The notes beneath the pieces are model-generated. The model saw only the letters and a program-made list of their open reading frames with translations. It was not told the origin of the DNA and searched no databases. Below are positions 45,441 through 58,061 of a stretch of 64,000 nt of DNA, piece after piece. Location: assembly GCF_041146395.1 (NCBI RefSeq), contig NC_090999.1:66345001-66409000 (forward strand). The letters run 5' to 3'. How positions within the stretch are numbered: position 1 is the first letter of the stretch; the number at the start of each line of letters is the position of its first letter. The translations under genes and the position numbers were made by a program. This DNA is from Eulemur rufifrons. Lineage: Eukaryota > Chordata > Mammalia > Primates > Lemuridae.

Positions 45441-46685
45441 TCCATGGAACATCAGGCCAGGGGAGATATAAAGACCCAGAGAGTCTTCATTTGGACGTTT
45501 AGAGTTTGTAGTATCAGGAATGTAGAGAGGAGATGATAGAGACAGGGCAGTTTGGAACCAGACAACGTAGACATTTTAGAGTCACCTAAGGATCTTGGCC
45601 TTTAGCCTGCTTTGTTAGAGTTTCAGAGTCCCATGGAGAGGGAGAGGATGGCAGGAGAGGAAGGAAACCTTCCTTTTCCCTATCAGAGCACTATTGTTTT
45701 TATCTGCTCTATGAGTTTAGACTTCTTGGATTTTGCATTAAAATTTCTTTTGAAGAAAGGATACTTTTTGACTCAACAAAGGCTGAAAATCTATTTTCTG
45801 GGCAGTGAAACTCCTTTAGCATTTTTAGGTGGGTAAGGGCAAGCATGTATCTGATGCGGAACCGAGGCTTCATCCACACCAAAAAGCCAGTAGATTGCTT
45901 AACTCCCCAGCGACTCTCACACCATCACACATCATTGACAGATGTTCTTTCATCTATTTGCTTGCTATTCAGAGGCAGAAGATAAAGATAGTTCATTTAT
46001 ATATTTAATACTGAGGGAGTTTAGGAATATTCTGGCACTATATTTTGACTCCAATTACAAAGAAGTAAAGGTAACTCCTTTCTGTGTATATTTCTTTTGT
46101 TTTCATGGGAATATTTACTTTTTTTTACCTTGTTAGATAAGGAAGTTATTTAAAGGAATGGTAAAAGACACCTAAAATGACCACCTTACTACCAATAGGT
46201 ATAATAACTAAATCTATGCCTATGCAGAATATTGTCAGAGAAAATCAAGCTGAAGTGACAGCCAAAGTTGTATGGGAAGGTAATAATGTGTATGGGAGAA
46301 GTCAGCACAGAAACAGCCTTTGCTGTTGTGTCAGAGCCAAGAATAGAAGAGTGGGCTGGTACAAAGCAGCAGCTACTCAGTGGCTCAGACCAACTCTCCT
46401 GTGGACGCTGTTGCTTCAGGAGCACGAAGCAATGACTGCCACCTCCTCAAAACTTGCTGTTGCACATTTTAAGATAACGAGTAGAAGAAACTCCTTGAGG
46501 ATTTCTAGGTACCAAACCAATAGAAACAAACTTCAACTTATGGAAGTCCTTCCCTGCTAGAATAGACATTCAGAAAACATTCCTAACGTCCATTTCTTGG
46601 AAGAAACAAGTGCAATGGCAGACCTCCCACTCATGGAACTGTTTCTGCCACAAAGATGCAACATGTGTAGCAATCAAGAAGTTTT
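45441..46685. other. No recognised feature
   Basis: Unique sequence. Frames 45612-45836 and 46177-46560 (127 codons) have no domain or splice context. Confidence 0.4.
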
Positions 46686-46689
46686 GTGC

Positions 46690-46775
46690 CAAAGTGCCAG
46701 AGTGACAGAGTGCATTCTTGAAAGCCAGGTGGACCTGGGTTCAAATTCTGGCCCAGCCACTTCAAGATTGATGAA
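46690..46775 (+). repeat. MIR 5' half (sense)
   Basis: AGTGACAGAGTGCATTCTTG, GGTGGACCTGGGTTCAAATT and CTGGCCCAGCCACTTCAAGA are the MIR 5' half. Confidence 0.75.
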
Positions 46776-48054
46776 CAATAAATAGAAATAATTTATACAT
46801 ATATGTATAGGTATATATAAAATGAAAGTCCACTAGGAGACTCATTCAATGCAATATTTCTGAGACCCAGAGGCCAACCCCATGCAGCTGTTCTTGTAAG
46901 CCACTTCTCTTTGCACCTATTGCCCATGGCTTTCCTTGTCCCAGACATACCAGACTCTGCAAGTCCCCCTCCCCTGAGCTCCCATTACATGCAACCTGTC
47001 AATTTCCACAATGGTCTACAATTTACTCTTTTGTGACTCTCAACTTCTTTTGTTTTACTGTTAACTTAGGAATATTACAATTTAGGAAGGTCTCACATGA
47101 AGGGACTTAGAGTCTCAAACAGCACTAAACAAGTCATCTCTAGTGACAACACACTCACTGCTCCAGTATAATATCTTATGGTGCCTAGAAAAGCACCCAC
47201 GGTTATTGCATTCTTCATTTGGACACCCCTCAGCACTGTTTTACTGTTTGAGTAAAACTGTTTACTGCCTGCCTACACTCTTGTACGTGCACAAAGCAAA
47301 TTTCTCCTATGAGTCAGTAAACTAGATGTCTGATTTGGCCCAGGCTTGTCATTATGCCTCACCTGTTTCATTCCCATGGAGGAGGTGGCACCTGGCTCTC
47401 AATCACGTTTCCCAGTCTAAGACCTTAGCAGTCTAATTCCATCCAACTGACATCACAGTGAGAGGTTGTAGCCCCAGATATAACAAAACAAAATTGCATC
47501 GTGATTTAAAATCGGTAGCTAACTCGTGAATGTTTCACAGCACTGTGGTGGAGAATCACAAGTTTAGGAACTTGTCTGTCTGCCTCACACAACTATAAGA
47601 TCCTTAATATCCTTGGAAAGAGGACTGTGTCTTACTCACTACTGGGTGCCATGGTGCTGAACAGAGTGGACACTCACCGAGATTTATGAAATGAATTTCA
47701 AGAGCAATAAAAATAGCATTTATGTATTCACAGCTTCCCTTCACCACGCTAGCTGGTAAAGAAGGAAATATTTTTCATTGACCATAGACCTGGGGCCTAA
47801 ATTACTGTTGTAGAGATCAAGGGAATGGGAAAAGTGGCTGAATTGGAAGGATCAAGAAAGAGCTAGATTAGTTTACACTAGAATGAGCCTTCCTTTACTC
47901 AGGGAAGGACAACTAATTAGAAAGGTTAAATTAAGGGGAGAAGAGGGAGTGAGGAAGAAAAGCCAAGAAAGGTAGGGATGGGGAAGGCACAGAAGAGAAC
48001 GAGATTCAAGGCGAGCCCTTTCTGCAAGGAGTACAATGAAAATACAGTGAAGGT
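46776..48054. other. No recognised feature
   Basis: Unique, with an AT repeat near 46800. GTTTTACT/AGTAAAAC inverted words lie near 47234-47256. No gene recognised. Confidence 0.4.
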
Positions 48055-48067
48055 AAAGAAGATCCTT
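48055..48067 (+). repeat. Target-site duplication, left
   Basis: AAAGAAGATCCTT; identical to 48814-48826. Confidence 0.95.
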
Positions 48068-48622
48068 TTTTTTTTTTTATTTTATTTCATCTTATTGTTA
48101 TGGGGGATACAGAATTTCAGGTTACGTATGTTGCCCATGTACCGCCTTTCCCCCCAAGTCAGAGCTCCAGGCGTGTCTGTTCCCCAGGTAGTGCGTGTTG
48201 CACCCATCATGTAGGGTGCACCCCCCCTTCCCAAGTCAGCATCTTCAAGCGTTACCATTCCCCAAACAGTGCGCAATGCACTCATTGTGTAGGCATACCC
48301 CCATCCCCTCCCCCACCCCCCACCTCAGTCTGATATCTGATTGGTGTCGTTCCCAGATGTGTATTTAGGTGATGATCAGGGAAACCAATTTTCTGGTGAG
48401 TACATGTGATGCTTGTTTTTCCATTCTTGGGATACTTCACTTAATATAATGGGTTCTAACTCTCTCCAGGAGAACCATAGAGATGTCATATCTTCATTAT
48501 TTCTTATAGCTGAGTAATATTCCATGGTATACATATACCACAGCTTACTAATCCAATCATGTATTGATGGGCATTTGGGTTGTTTCCACATCTTTGCTAT
48601 TGTGAATTGTGCTGCTATAAAC
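48068..48622 (-). mobile_element. Twin-primed L1: 3' part (antisense)
   Basis: T-run, TTATGGGGGATACAGAATTT, a long C-rich stretch (48298-48325; a G-quadruplex motif on the other strand), then inverted ORF2 end. On the minus strand this encodes FIAAQFTIAKMWKQPK, YTMEYYSAIRNNED and LEPIILSEVSQEWKNKH. The orientation flips at about 48622. Confidence 0.96.
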
Positions 48623-48813
48623 AAAACAACACATGTTGGCGTGGGTGTGGAGAGACAGGAACACTCATACACTGCTGGTGGGACTGCAAACTAATGCAAC
48701 CCTTGTGGAAAGCATTATGGAGGTATCTTAAACAGATTCAAGTAGACCTGCCATTCGATCCAGCAATCCCATTATTGGGTATATACCCAAAGGAAAAAAG
48801 GTCATTCTGTAAC
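48623..48813 (+). mobile_element. Twin-primed L1: inverted 5' part (sense)
   Basis: Sense ORF2 segment encoding [33 protein letters not shown] and AIPLLGIYPKEK. In L1 order it ends roughly 20-30 bases before the point where the antisense part starts. The 13-bp duplication directly abuts its end, proving both parts came in as one insertion. Confidence 0.96.
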
Positions 48814-48826
48814 AAAGAAGATCCTT
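48814..48826 (+). repeat. Target-site duplication, right
   Basis: AAAGAAGATCCTT, perfect copy of 48055-48067. Confidence 0.95.
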
Positions 48827-49880
48827 AAGATGTATAGAGCCTGCCCTAAAATGAGCTTTTCCTCTTTAGCATTTTTTCAAGCAACTTTAGTAAAGATTGA
48901 AATTAGTTTGTACTACCTTGGCAGATATATTAAACTGCATTTCTTTTGAATGCAACACAATGCTGAAACTGAATACAAGGTGACCCAAATCTGTTTAGGT
49001 TACAGACAGGAGAAGTAATTTCCTGGTTAAGTGGAGGGGTGAACCTACCCGACCTTTCAGATTAATGCTGTCACAGACCAAAAAATTCAATGTCAATGCT
49101 CCTGCTTTTTATTGGCAGTGGCTGGTGATGCCCCATAAGTTGGAACAGTGTTGTAAATTCAGAGCCTATCTGTGTGATGACATTACATTGGGTGAAAATG
49201 AGTATATATTCACAGGAGCAGGATATAGCCAGCAGAGCTTCATTCTGGTGAGCTGTTGGAGTTTTCTTGACCTCTGATATTGAATGTCAAGCACTGAGGA
49301 GTGGTTGAAGAATCCAGAGCTGCCATCTGCAATGGCTCCAAGCTCAGAGCCATCTCCGAAGTATTCAAATCTGGACTTCATCTGGCCCCATGCTGTGCAG
49401 GGCTCTTCACTTCAGCAGAGAAACAGACATTGCGGGGAGGGCAGGGGCTCTCATAAAGCAGTAGCCTGGTCATTTGGTGCCAAAAAAAAAAAAAAAAAAA
49501 AAACCCCACAGCACACAAGGCTTAGCTCTCTTGCTCATTAATACCTTTCCACTTTGGCCAGAAAAAGGCTAGAGACTGCTCCTCCCTTCCTCACACAAAC
49601 CTTCTCTGAGCATCCATTTAAAAAAAATATTATTTGGCAAATCAATTACTATTCATTTTGAAAATACTCCTTATAGTTATTGATGGGGCTTGTAGCACAA
49701 TGAAGTTGATAAATAAACACGTGTTCCGATCTAGATCCATTCACCTAAGAATGGTTATAGTTACCTGAACAGACCAGTGAGTAGAGCCAGCCTGTTTGAT
49801 AAGTTTTCTGTTATCAATAATCATTCTTGGAAGGAAGGTGGGCAGAGTCACAGATTTCTAGTACATTGCTCTGGCACATC
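48827..49880. other. Unique sequence with A-run
   Basis: An A-run of about 22 at 49482-49503 follows a GC-richer segment; no duplications seen, so I do not call a retroposon. Frames at 49065-49541 lack domains. Confidence 0.4.
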
Positions 49881-49884
49881 AGCC

Positions 49885-50165
49885 TCTATTCAACTGTAAC
49901 CTCCCCAGAGGGGATTTTTGATCAAAACAACACCTACTGCCACCTCCTATACCCCTGTCCTGTCTCACATTCCTTTATAGCTCATATCACTTTCTGTCAT
50001 TATATTACAAGCTTATTCACTTACATATTTATTGCCTTTCTCCCCAAATGGAAATTACAGGAGGAAAAGAACTTTGTTATGTCTTCTGATGCATCCTAAA
50101 ACAGCACCTGGCATATTGTTGGCACTCAATATATATTGTTGAATACATTAATATTGAATTAATTA
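49885..50165 (+). repeat. L2 LINE 3' part (sense)
   Basis: CTCATATCACTTTCTGTCAT, TATTGCCTTTCTCCCCAAAT, AAAACAGCACCTGGCATATT and GGCACTCAATATATATTGTT are the L2 3' end. Confidence 0.85.
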
Positions 50166-50219
50166 ATAAATGAATTGTTAAATGAAAATAATGGAACGAA
50201 TACATGCATGAATGCCTGA

Positions 50220-50445
50220 ATGAACACACACGATGCACCAGCAATGGTAGATAGATGCTTTGCAAATATTAAACATTCAAATCCAGTCCAACCCTGTCAG
50301 GTTAGTGTTGCTTTCATCTGATTCATAGATGTGGAAACTGAGGCTCAGGTTAAATAATTTCCCCAAAAGACATGCACACAATTAATTACAGATCTGGGAT
50401 TTGAACATGGTTCTTTCTGATTATACAACTTGTCCTACTTTTATA
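50220..50445 (-). repeat. MIR SINE (antisense)
   Basis: GATGTGGAAACTGAGGCTCA, TTAAATAATTTCCCCAAAAG and GATCTGGGATTTGAACATGG are inverted MIR. Confidence 0.85.
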
Positions 50446-51215
50446 ACACTTCACTTTGTACAAAAGCTATAGGTCAGGGTAGTTTAATACCCTTCCAAGC
50501 TGCAACCCTAGAGAGAGTTTTTAAGGGAAACCAGTTAATAACACTTTGGTGTTGGACTTGGGATCTCCTGGTCTTCCCTTCTGTCTCCTACCTCCTCCAA
50601 TTACATCTGACTTGGGCATCAAAACAAGGCTTGCTTGGGTTCCTTGGCTGAAAATAAAGCTTGTTTTCTGTTAGTCTCTGCACCTTGGAGAGGCTTTCTC
50701 TTTCCTCAGGCATGTGAGGAAAGCAGAACAGCTGTGAGACTGTCAGAGCCGAGGGGAACTCTGTGTCTGTCTACCAAGTGCCTGCAGTCCTTGGAGGTAC
50801 GGCACGCAGCATCACGCACAGCCTAGTGGGACGTGGTAAGACAAAAGGAAGGAAGGTTAAATGAATAACAAGTGTGTTCAGCACAAAATAGAAATAAACC
50901 AAGCAGGGAGTTGAGTGCTGACAGGAACAGGTTACTTGATGACTAATTGGAGAAAAGGACAAAGCTGCGATGCTGAAGGACAAGGAAGAGAAATACACGA
51001 TGTAGGTAACTCAGCACATGGTTGCTGAGTCTACCCCATGAGGTGATTGTTTACCTTTTATGGTTTATGCCCTTGGATTGTGCACTAGGCGTGATGACTC
51101 AACCATAAGAGCCAGATGGTTTTCTAACATATCTTTATAGGAGTCTCCAGGACAGAAATTTGAACATTAAGGCATCTTCAGTTACCTTGAAATTTAATTT
51201 TTTCTTGTTTTTTGT
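50446..51215. other. No recognised feature
   Basis: Unique, moderately GC-rich. Short frames without domains. Confidence 0.4.
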
Positions 51216-51223
51216 TTTGTTTT

Positions 51224-53540
51224 TTATGCACTTTATTGAGGTATAATTTACATAAAATGACATGCACAGGTCATAAGTGTACAGTTTGGTGAATGCTGAC
51301 AAATGCACATATCCACATAACCCACCATGCAAACAAGATAGAGAATATCCACATAAACTTAGGAAGTTCCCTTCTGCCCCTTCCCAGACAATCCCACACA
51401 TAATTTTCTCAAGTTATGTGACAGATATGTTTGACTATTCCAAAACATCATATGGTATATACTCTTTGTTTCTGGCCTCTTTTGGTCATAATGTTGTCGA
51501 GATCTTCTATGACTTATGCTTTAGTATTTGATTCACTTTTGAATAGTATTCCATTGTAAATATACAAGATTTATTATCCAGACCCTCATACTTTTGTCCA
51601 TTTTCTAATTGGATTGATTCAATTTGTCCTGTTGGATTTTGATAGTCCTTTATGTACCCAAGGTACTCGTCATGTATTGAATATATGGGTTGCAAATATT
51701 TTCTCCATTGTGAAGCTTGTCTTTTCATCTTTTTAACATGGACTTTCACACAGTTTCATAGTTTTCATTTTGATGAAATTCAATGTATCAATTTTTCCTT
51801 TTATGGATTATACTTTCTGTTTCAAATCTAAGAACTCATTGTCTAGCTCTTAATTCCTAAATTTTCTGTTGTTTTTTTCTAAAGGTTTTATAATTTTGCA
51901 TTTTAAGTTTATGTCCATGATCCATTTTTGGTTAGTTTTTGTACAAAGTGTGAAGATTTTATGCATATATTCATCTTTTTGCCATTGGATTCCAGTTGGT
52001 CCAGCATCATTTGTCGAAAAGACTACCTTTCTTCCTCCATTGAATAGTTTTTGCACTTATGTCAAAAGCTAGGTCAGCATATTTGTATGAGTCTATTCTA
52101 AGTTCTCTGTTATGATCCATTGAAATATGTGTCTATCACTCTGTCCATGCTTTTCCAAAGAAATCATAGAATAAACTTGTCTATTAAATAAACAAACAGA
52201 CTTGCTGAGATTTGATAGAAATGTCATTAAACCTATCAGTCTGAAAAAAATTGATATCTTTGTTGAGTCTTGCGATCTAGAAACATGACATATCTCTTCA
52301 ACTATTTAGGGTTTTTTTCTTTCATTGGCATTTTGTGATTATTAGGTTTTAGATCCTGTATGTATTTTGTGAAATCTATGCTTAAATATTTTATTTTGAG
52401 GGGAATTGCAATGGTATATTTTAAATTTCAGTTTTATATGTTATCATTTGTATATAAAAATGAGATTGATCTTGTATGAAGTAACCTTGCTGAATTCACT
52501 TACTAAATCTTGAACGGTTTTTTTTTTTTTTTTTGGGTACATTTCTTGGGATTTTCTACATAGACAACCATGTCATCTGCAGACAGAAGGAGTTTTATTT
52601 ATTCCTTTCCAAACTATAAGTTATTTATTTTTCTCAACTAATTGCAGCGGCTAGAAATTCTAGTACTATGTTGAATAAGAGTAATGAGAATGGGCATCCT
52701 TGCCTTGTTCCTGATTTTAAGGGAAAAAGAATTCAGTACTTCACCATTAAGTATAATGTTAGCTGTAGGACTTTTGTAGATGCTACCTATCAAAGTGAGG
52801 CAGTTCCCTGCTGTTCCTAACTTACTGAAAGTTTTTATTATGAATGAGTGTTGGGTTTTTTCAAATGCTTTTTCTATGTCAAGTGGTATGACCATATAAT
52901 TTTTCTTGATTGTTATCAATCTTGTTGATATGGTAGATTATATCAATTGATTTTGGAATGATGAATTAGCCTTGCATACCACTAGGTCATGGTACATAAT
53001 TCTTTTAAATTATGGTAAGATTTGATTTCTAGTGTTTTGTTGAGGATTTTTTTTTTTTTGTCTAAGTTCATAAGTTCATAACAGGTAGTCTATGGTTTTC
53101 TTTTTTCTTTTCTTTTCTTTTTTTTTTTAACTATCTTTGTTTGGTTTTGGTACCACAGTAATACTGGCCTGATAAAATGAGTTGGAACATGCTCCTACTT
53201 CTATTACTACTATTTTCTGGAAGAGGTGATATAAAATTAGAGTTAGTTTTTCTTTAAGTATTTAATAGAATTCTCCAGTTAAACCATCTGGATCTGGAGA
53301 ACTATTTTTCATAAACTTTTCCATTATGAATTCAGTTTTTTAGAATGTTATAGGGCTATTTGTATTACCTATTTTATCTTGGTTGAATATTGGTAGTTTG
53401 TGGTTTTTCAAGAAATTAATTAATTTCTTCTAAGTTGTTGAATTTATGATCAAAAGTTTTCCACAATATTCCATTATTATCTTTTAATAATTGCAGGATT
53501 TATAATGGTATACTCTATTTCATTTCTGATATTGATAACT
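51224..53540 (-). mobile_element. L1M, 2.3 kb, 3' UTR and ORF2 (antisense)
   Basis: Starts with ATGCACTTTATTGAGGTATA (inverted L1M 3' end). It continues through inverted ORF2 (TATTGAATATATGGGTTGCA; CAGACAGAAGGAGTTTTATT; AGAATGGGCATCCTTGCCTT; AATGCTTTTTCTATGTCAAG) to beyond the reverse transcriptase. Minus frame 52638-52919 retains RT motif wording [37 protein letters not shown]. Stops, shifts and T-runs (52519, 53049, 53119) show it is a dead, old copy. Confidence 0.92.
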
Positions 53541-53554
53541 TGCCCCTTGGGGGA

Positions 53555-53818
53555 TGTTGTGAGGCCAAAGGGTAGAGCCCTCAGGAATGAGATTAGTGGT
53601 TTTATTAAAGAGACCCAAAGGAGCTCAACTGTCCCTTGCCCCATGTGAAGAGACAGAAAGAAGATACCACTGATGAGAAAGTAGGCCCTCGCCAGACACC
53701 AGTGCCTTGGTCTTGGACTTCCCAGCCTCCAGAACTGGAAGAAATAAATTTATGTTGTTTATAAGCCACCCAGTTTATGATACTTTTTTATAGCAGCCCA
53801 AAAGGGCTAAGACAGAAA
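53555..53818 (+). mobile_element. MST/MLT1A-type MaLR LTR (sense, 5'-truncated)
   Basis: GTAGAGCCCTCAGGAATGAG, TTTTATTAAAGAGACCCAAA, CCCCATGTGAAGAGACAGAA, GGACTTCCCAGCCTCCAGAA, AAATTTATGTTGTTTATAAG and GCCACCCAGTTTATGATACT are the MaLR LTR in order through its end at GGGCTAAGACA. About the first 100 bases of the LTR are absent. Confidence 0.88.
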
Positions 53819-53819
53819 C

Positions 53820-54385
53820 TAAGTTTTATGAATAACAATAGAAAGGTTAACTCTTAATTAACTAAGAACTCTTTGAAATTGATAATATAAATCATCCAAA
53901 GACAAATGGACAATTTAACAAAATAAAAATCAAAATCACAGAAGACCAAACACAGATAATGAATGATCATATGAAAAGATGTTTGACCTCAGCAGTAATC
54001 ATAGCATGAAAATGAAAACAACACTGAGATATCATTTTTTTCAGCCAGTGGATAGACAAAAGTTTAAAAGTTTGAATAAAGCCCAATGGGAAAATAGGCA
54101 CTGTTACACATTGTTGGTGGGATATAAATTGCCACAACTTTTTTGAAAAGTCATCTAGCATTATCTATTAAAATAAAAAAATATACACATATATTTTGAC
54201 TCATGAATTCCACTTACGGGAGTCTTCTCTAATGAAATAAATCCAGAAGTATGGATACACTTACAAAGACATTTACTGCAACATTGCTTTTTGTGACAAA
54301 AGTGCTTGGAAACAGACTGAATGTCCATTAACTGATGATAGACTCAATTGTGGCACATGCAACTTCAAGGAGAACTTTCTGTGAA
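53820..54385 (+). mobile_element. L1M ORF2 3' region (sense)
   Basis: CCTCAGCAGTAATCATAGCA, GAAAACAACACTGAGATATC, TTACACATTGTTGGTGGGAT, CATGAATTCCACTTACGGGA and GAAACAGACTGAATGTCCAT follow sense old L1 ORF2 end. Its orientation is opposite to the neighbour at 51224-53540 and its content overlaps it, so it is a separate copy. Confidence 0.8.
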
Positions 54386-55775
54386 TTCCTGCCTTCTAAG
54401 GATGGAATAATGAGGTAGTAAGCTCGTTGCACTAGAAGGTTCAATCAGAGGCCATAAGAAATACTAGTTTGGGAATTCTTGAAGAGGCAAGACATCAGCC
54501 TGCATTATTTCTAGGTTTCCTTCTGGCTTGAATATTCTATGATTCTATAAATTAAGCAGAGTGACCCTCTTACAGTGAAGGAAAGGAAGAAGAGGAAGGC
54601 AGGCAAGCTTTTCACTCTATTTTTACCTGCTTCTCCTCATTTTAGAACTGCGGCTTTGGGAGTATGTTTAAGGGGTGGAATATTTTCATTAGTATGTATG
54701 GAGGCCACAGATTGAAGATATTTAGATACATAATAAATGAAGAAAAATAGTTATTGGCTTCTGTATCCATAATTGTTCAAACAAGATCCAAATTTCAGAA
54801 AATGCCTCCTTTATATTCACAGTCACAAGCAGAAAGTGACTAATTTGTGACTGAGCAGGGACACGGCATCAAACACTCTGAGCATATGGATAAGTGACTC
54901 TCTGTGTGTCTAAGATCGATGGAGCCTGACGCCTGCTCCTTTGCCAGAAGCGTGGGCCAGCATAAATGTACTCAGGAAGGGGAGAATGGCATCTCATTAT
55001 GTACTGGGGTGGGGTGGCGGCTGGATGCCTGCATTTCCCTCCATTAGTGGTTTGCAAACTGCGACACTTCCTTGGAGGAGCTCAGCAAGCATTTGTTACA
55101 GTGTTTAAAATATGTTTAAATAATTACTTTTGAAACTAATTAAAAACTAACCAGAAAACACATTCAAATGTAATGCAGGCCAAATTGTAATGCAGTAGAA
55201 ACCAAAATAGTCATATACATTCTTATTGATTGGCTGTTTATTAAATATTGTGAATGTCAATGCATAAAATAAGTTTGTATAGAAAATACCGTTTTACCTG
55301 TTTTATGATTCGTGATTTTACTGTTTGTGATTTCATTTGGAAAAAGGAAATTATGCTAAAATTTTTGATAGTCACTGTCCCAAAATCACAAGTGAAGGAA
55401 AGACAGAAAAGTAAGGCAGAATGAACAGAGCCCAAGAAATTACTATTAGAACGGTTAGTGCCTGTATTTCCCAGCCTTTAATAGGTTCTCATGTCCTTCA
55501 GAACACCTCACCTTAAAAAGTTCTTTATTCCATTCTAGAGTGTTTAAATCTGTTTTATTCTTCAGAATCTGATAATTTCTCCTTCCCTCATTCTTATTTT
55601 TTACTGTCTTTTTGGGGGGAGGGGAGGAGAGGAGAGAGTTGGTACTAGGAGTGGGATTCTAGTTGAATTTTGGTGATAAGGTTTAATGTGATGATTTGCT
55701 TGACAGTTTCTGTTCAGAAGAGAGGGTCCGTCTCAAAGCACTCAAAACTTATTCTATTGCAAACATATTTTGTGA
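54386..55775. other. Mostly unique sequence
   Basis: At 55040-55090 TTAGTGGTTTGCAAACTGCG resembles an hAT (Charlie-type) terminus, but no second terminus is seen. No gene recognised. Confidence 0.4.
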
Positions 55776-55779
55776 AATT

Positions 55780-56045
55780 AAATGAACTGGGAAACTTTCC
55801 AGCACGAGGTGTGGAGTTTGAGGGTATAGGTTCAAATTCTACATTCACCATCATTAAAGTGAAGCTTAATATGGGCACATTTTCTAAGCTCTGCCTCAGT
55901 TTTCCCATCTGCAAGATGGGAATAATGATAGTTTTTGGCTCCGTGGTGTTCTGGTAAGGACCAAAAGAGTCTATATGTGTAAAATGTTGACTGTAGTGTC
56001 TAGAACATGATAAGCATTTCACAAATGTTAGTGCCACTATTATTT
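55780..56045 (+). repeat. MIR SINE (sense)
   Basis: GGTTCAAATTCTACATTCAC, CTGCCTCAGTTTTCCCATCT, GCAAGATGGGAATAATGATA and TCTAGAACATGATAAGCATT: full MIR order. Confidence 0.85.
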
Positions 56046-57285
56046 TTATGCAATTTTTTGCCCAAATTTATTATGAGAACTGTAAGCACCAAACAGAAAA
56101 ATAAGGAAGGCTAAAAAAAAAAAAAAAGGAGACACATCCTGTGCATCCATTTGTGCCAGATACTTGTCAATAGACTCTTGCATTATTATTTGATTCTTCA
56201 ATAAATCCTGTGAACTATCTCCAAGTAAGAATCAAGTCTCTGAGAACAGCACTATCAATTGGTGATAGAAGGGGTGGATAGAAACAAAGGCTTTTGTCTC
56301 TAAGTCAAATACCCTTTCTTCCATGTATTTTGTTATATCATAATTGCAAGACAGAGCTGTTAAACTTAACAATGGGCTGCTAATTTTTTATTCTCTTTAC
56401 CCTTTTTGATAGATATGGAATTCTGATGTCCCCTGGGGGCAATACTCATTCATTCATGCCTCTAATATTTGTTTTGTGTAAATATACAATATATTTAGGC
56501 AATGCCCAAACTGAGTGGAGCAAAGGAGGACAGGAGGAAAGAATCCCAAAAGACAGAAAAACAAAACAAAATCACTCCAGTTATTTGAACAGACAAAATG
56601 TCATATAGGAAATTGGTATTGGAGGACTGAAAAAGCGAATGGGAACCAGGAGGTAATACAGAGAAAGTCAGCCCAGGAAACAGCTTTCACCTGTAGGGCT
56701 AAGGGAAACACAGGGAAGAAGCTGGGGTTATTAGACCCTAGAAGTTTGGAGGAAGAGCCCCTTGGAGCTGAAACTCAAACTTTCCGGGAAGAGGCGCTGG
56801 CCGACCCGCGTTGGTGTTTCTGTGGCGTGTGAGGAAACTGCTTCTGTAAGGGAGAAAAATAACTGGGAACGGGAACCAACTTGGGCTGCCAGGGCGAAGA
56901 TGCATTGCTGAAGCGATGCTGCAGGCGTAGGAAGCAAACAGGAAGGCCTCGGTCCCTTCTCCATTCTCAGGGTCCTCTTCCCCCCGTTTCCCTCTAGCGC
57001 CTCCTTTTGGCAGAGCCTAGTATGGAACCAGCAGGCAAAGCAGAAACGTGGTTTGCAGAGTCCCAGCCCCAGCATCGCAAGTAGCTGTGGAACCGAGAAA
57101 CAGTAGCTTAATAACCAGCACAAATGTATGCACATACTGTTATGGTTAGTTGATATTAATCTGTAAGGTGTGATACAGAGGAAGAAACTATTAGTTTTTT
57201 ACTAGGAATCTCCTGGACTCCATTATATCTAGTTGGACCTCATGTCCTGATTTACTGTTTATCTTGTATATTATCTCAGACGCTC
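56046..57285. other. Unassigned; GC-richer at 56730-57080
   Basis: A-run at about 56114. The GC- and CpG-richer part carries a minus frame (56731-57135, 134 codons) with no domain. Its CAGAGTCCCAGCCCCAGCAT phrase (57057-57076) recalls an old interspersed repeat I cannot name. Confidence 0.35.
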
Positions 57286-57289
57286 AGCC

Positions 57290-57580
57290 CTTCTCCGTTC
57301 CCTCTTGCACGGCCCCAGATTAAGCCTGTATCATGTCTTCTTGGATTATTGCAAGTGATTTCCCTGCCTCCGGTTTTACTCCCTCCAGCCATCCTACCTG
57401 CCAACAAGCTAATCCTTATTACTCCACTGTTGAAGGCCCTTAATTAAATTCTTATAACTTACAGTATAATGTCTAAACTCTTGTGCATACAAGAGTTTCT
57501 ATGCGGCTCCTCCTTCTGACCTGCTCACTTTCTACCTCACATCTCATCTATGCTAAAACTGCTCAGAACCCTTGTGCTAA
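57290..57580 (+). repeat. L2 LINE (sense)
   Basis: GGATTATTGCAAGTGATTTC, CCTCCAGCCATCCTACCTGC, ATTACTCCACTGTTGAAGGC and TTACAGTATAATGTCTAAAC match L2 ORF2 3'/UTR wording. Confidence 0.75.
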
Positions 57581-58058
57581 TACTACAATGTGGTAAGTTT
57601 GGGAGGTGGGCTGGAGAGCTATAGAAAAGCAAAGTGTGTCTAGAAAGAAGGAATTACCACAATTAATCACATCTATGATTAGCTGCACCCAGAATTCTGT
57701 TTCTGGCAGAAGTTTAGAGGCTAAGAGAAAGAAGGACATTCAGGGAGCTGCCCAATCATCCAACTGACTCACAAAACTCTACCAAGAACTAAAAATTGTA
57801 TAAATACACACATATATTTTAAAACTTTTGAATGTTTAAGATTTCAAAAATACAACCAATAGCCAAGCCATATTTTTTGGAAAACATATAGGGAAGTGAA
57901 GAACAAGTTTTCTCATCTTCAGTGCCAGAGAATTGTGTCACTAGTAACCTCCTCAGGCATAAATCGCAGAAACATCTGGGATGCTTCATTAACAAATTTT
58001 TTTTCAACTATCATAATATCTTACCAACAATGAAATGTCTTTTCAAAAGTAAAAAATC
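57581..58058. other. No recognised feature
   Basis: AT-rich, unique. Confidence 0.4.
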
Positions 58059-58061
58059 AAT

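Noticed and set aside
48580..48828. Frame spanning the L1 inversion junction as a possible new fusion gene
   Set aside because: It is only L1 ORF2 read through the junction into the target-site duplication.
49482..49503. A-run as the tail of a processed pseudogene
   Set aside because: No duplications and no recognisable transcript upstream of the run.
51224..54385. Opposed L1M pieces as a third twin-primed insertion
   Set aside because: The two pieces cover overlapping parts of L1 rather than adjoining parts, so they are separate copies.
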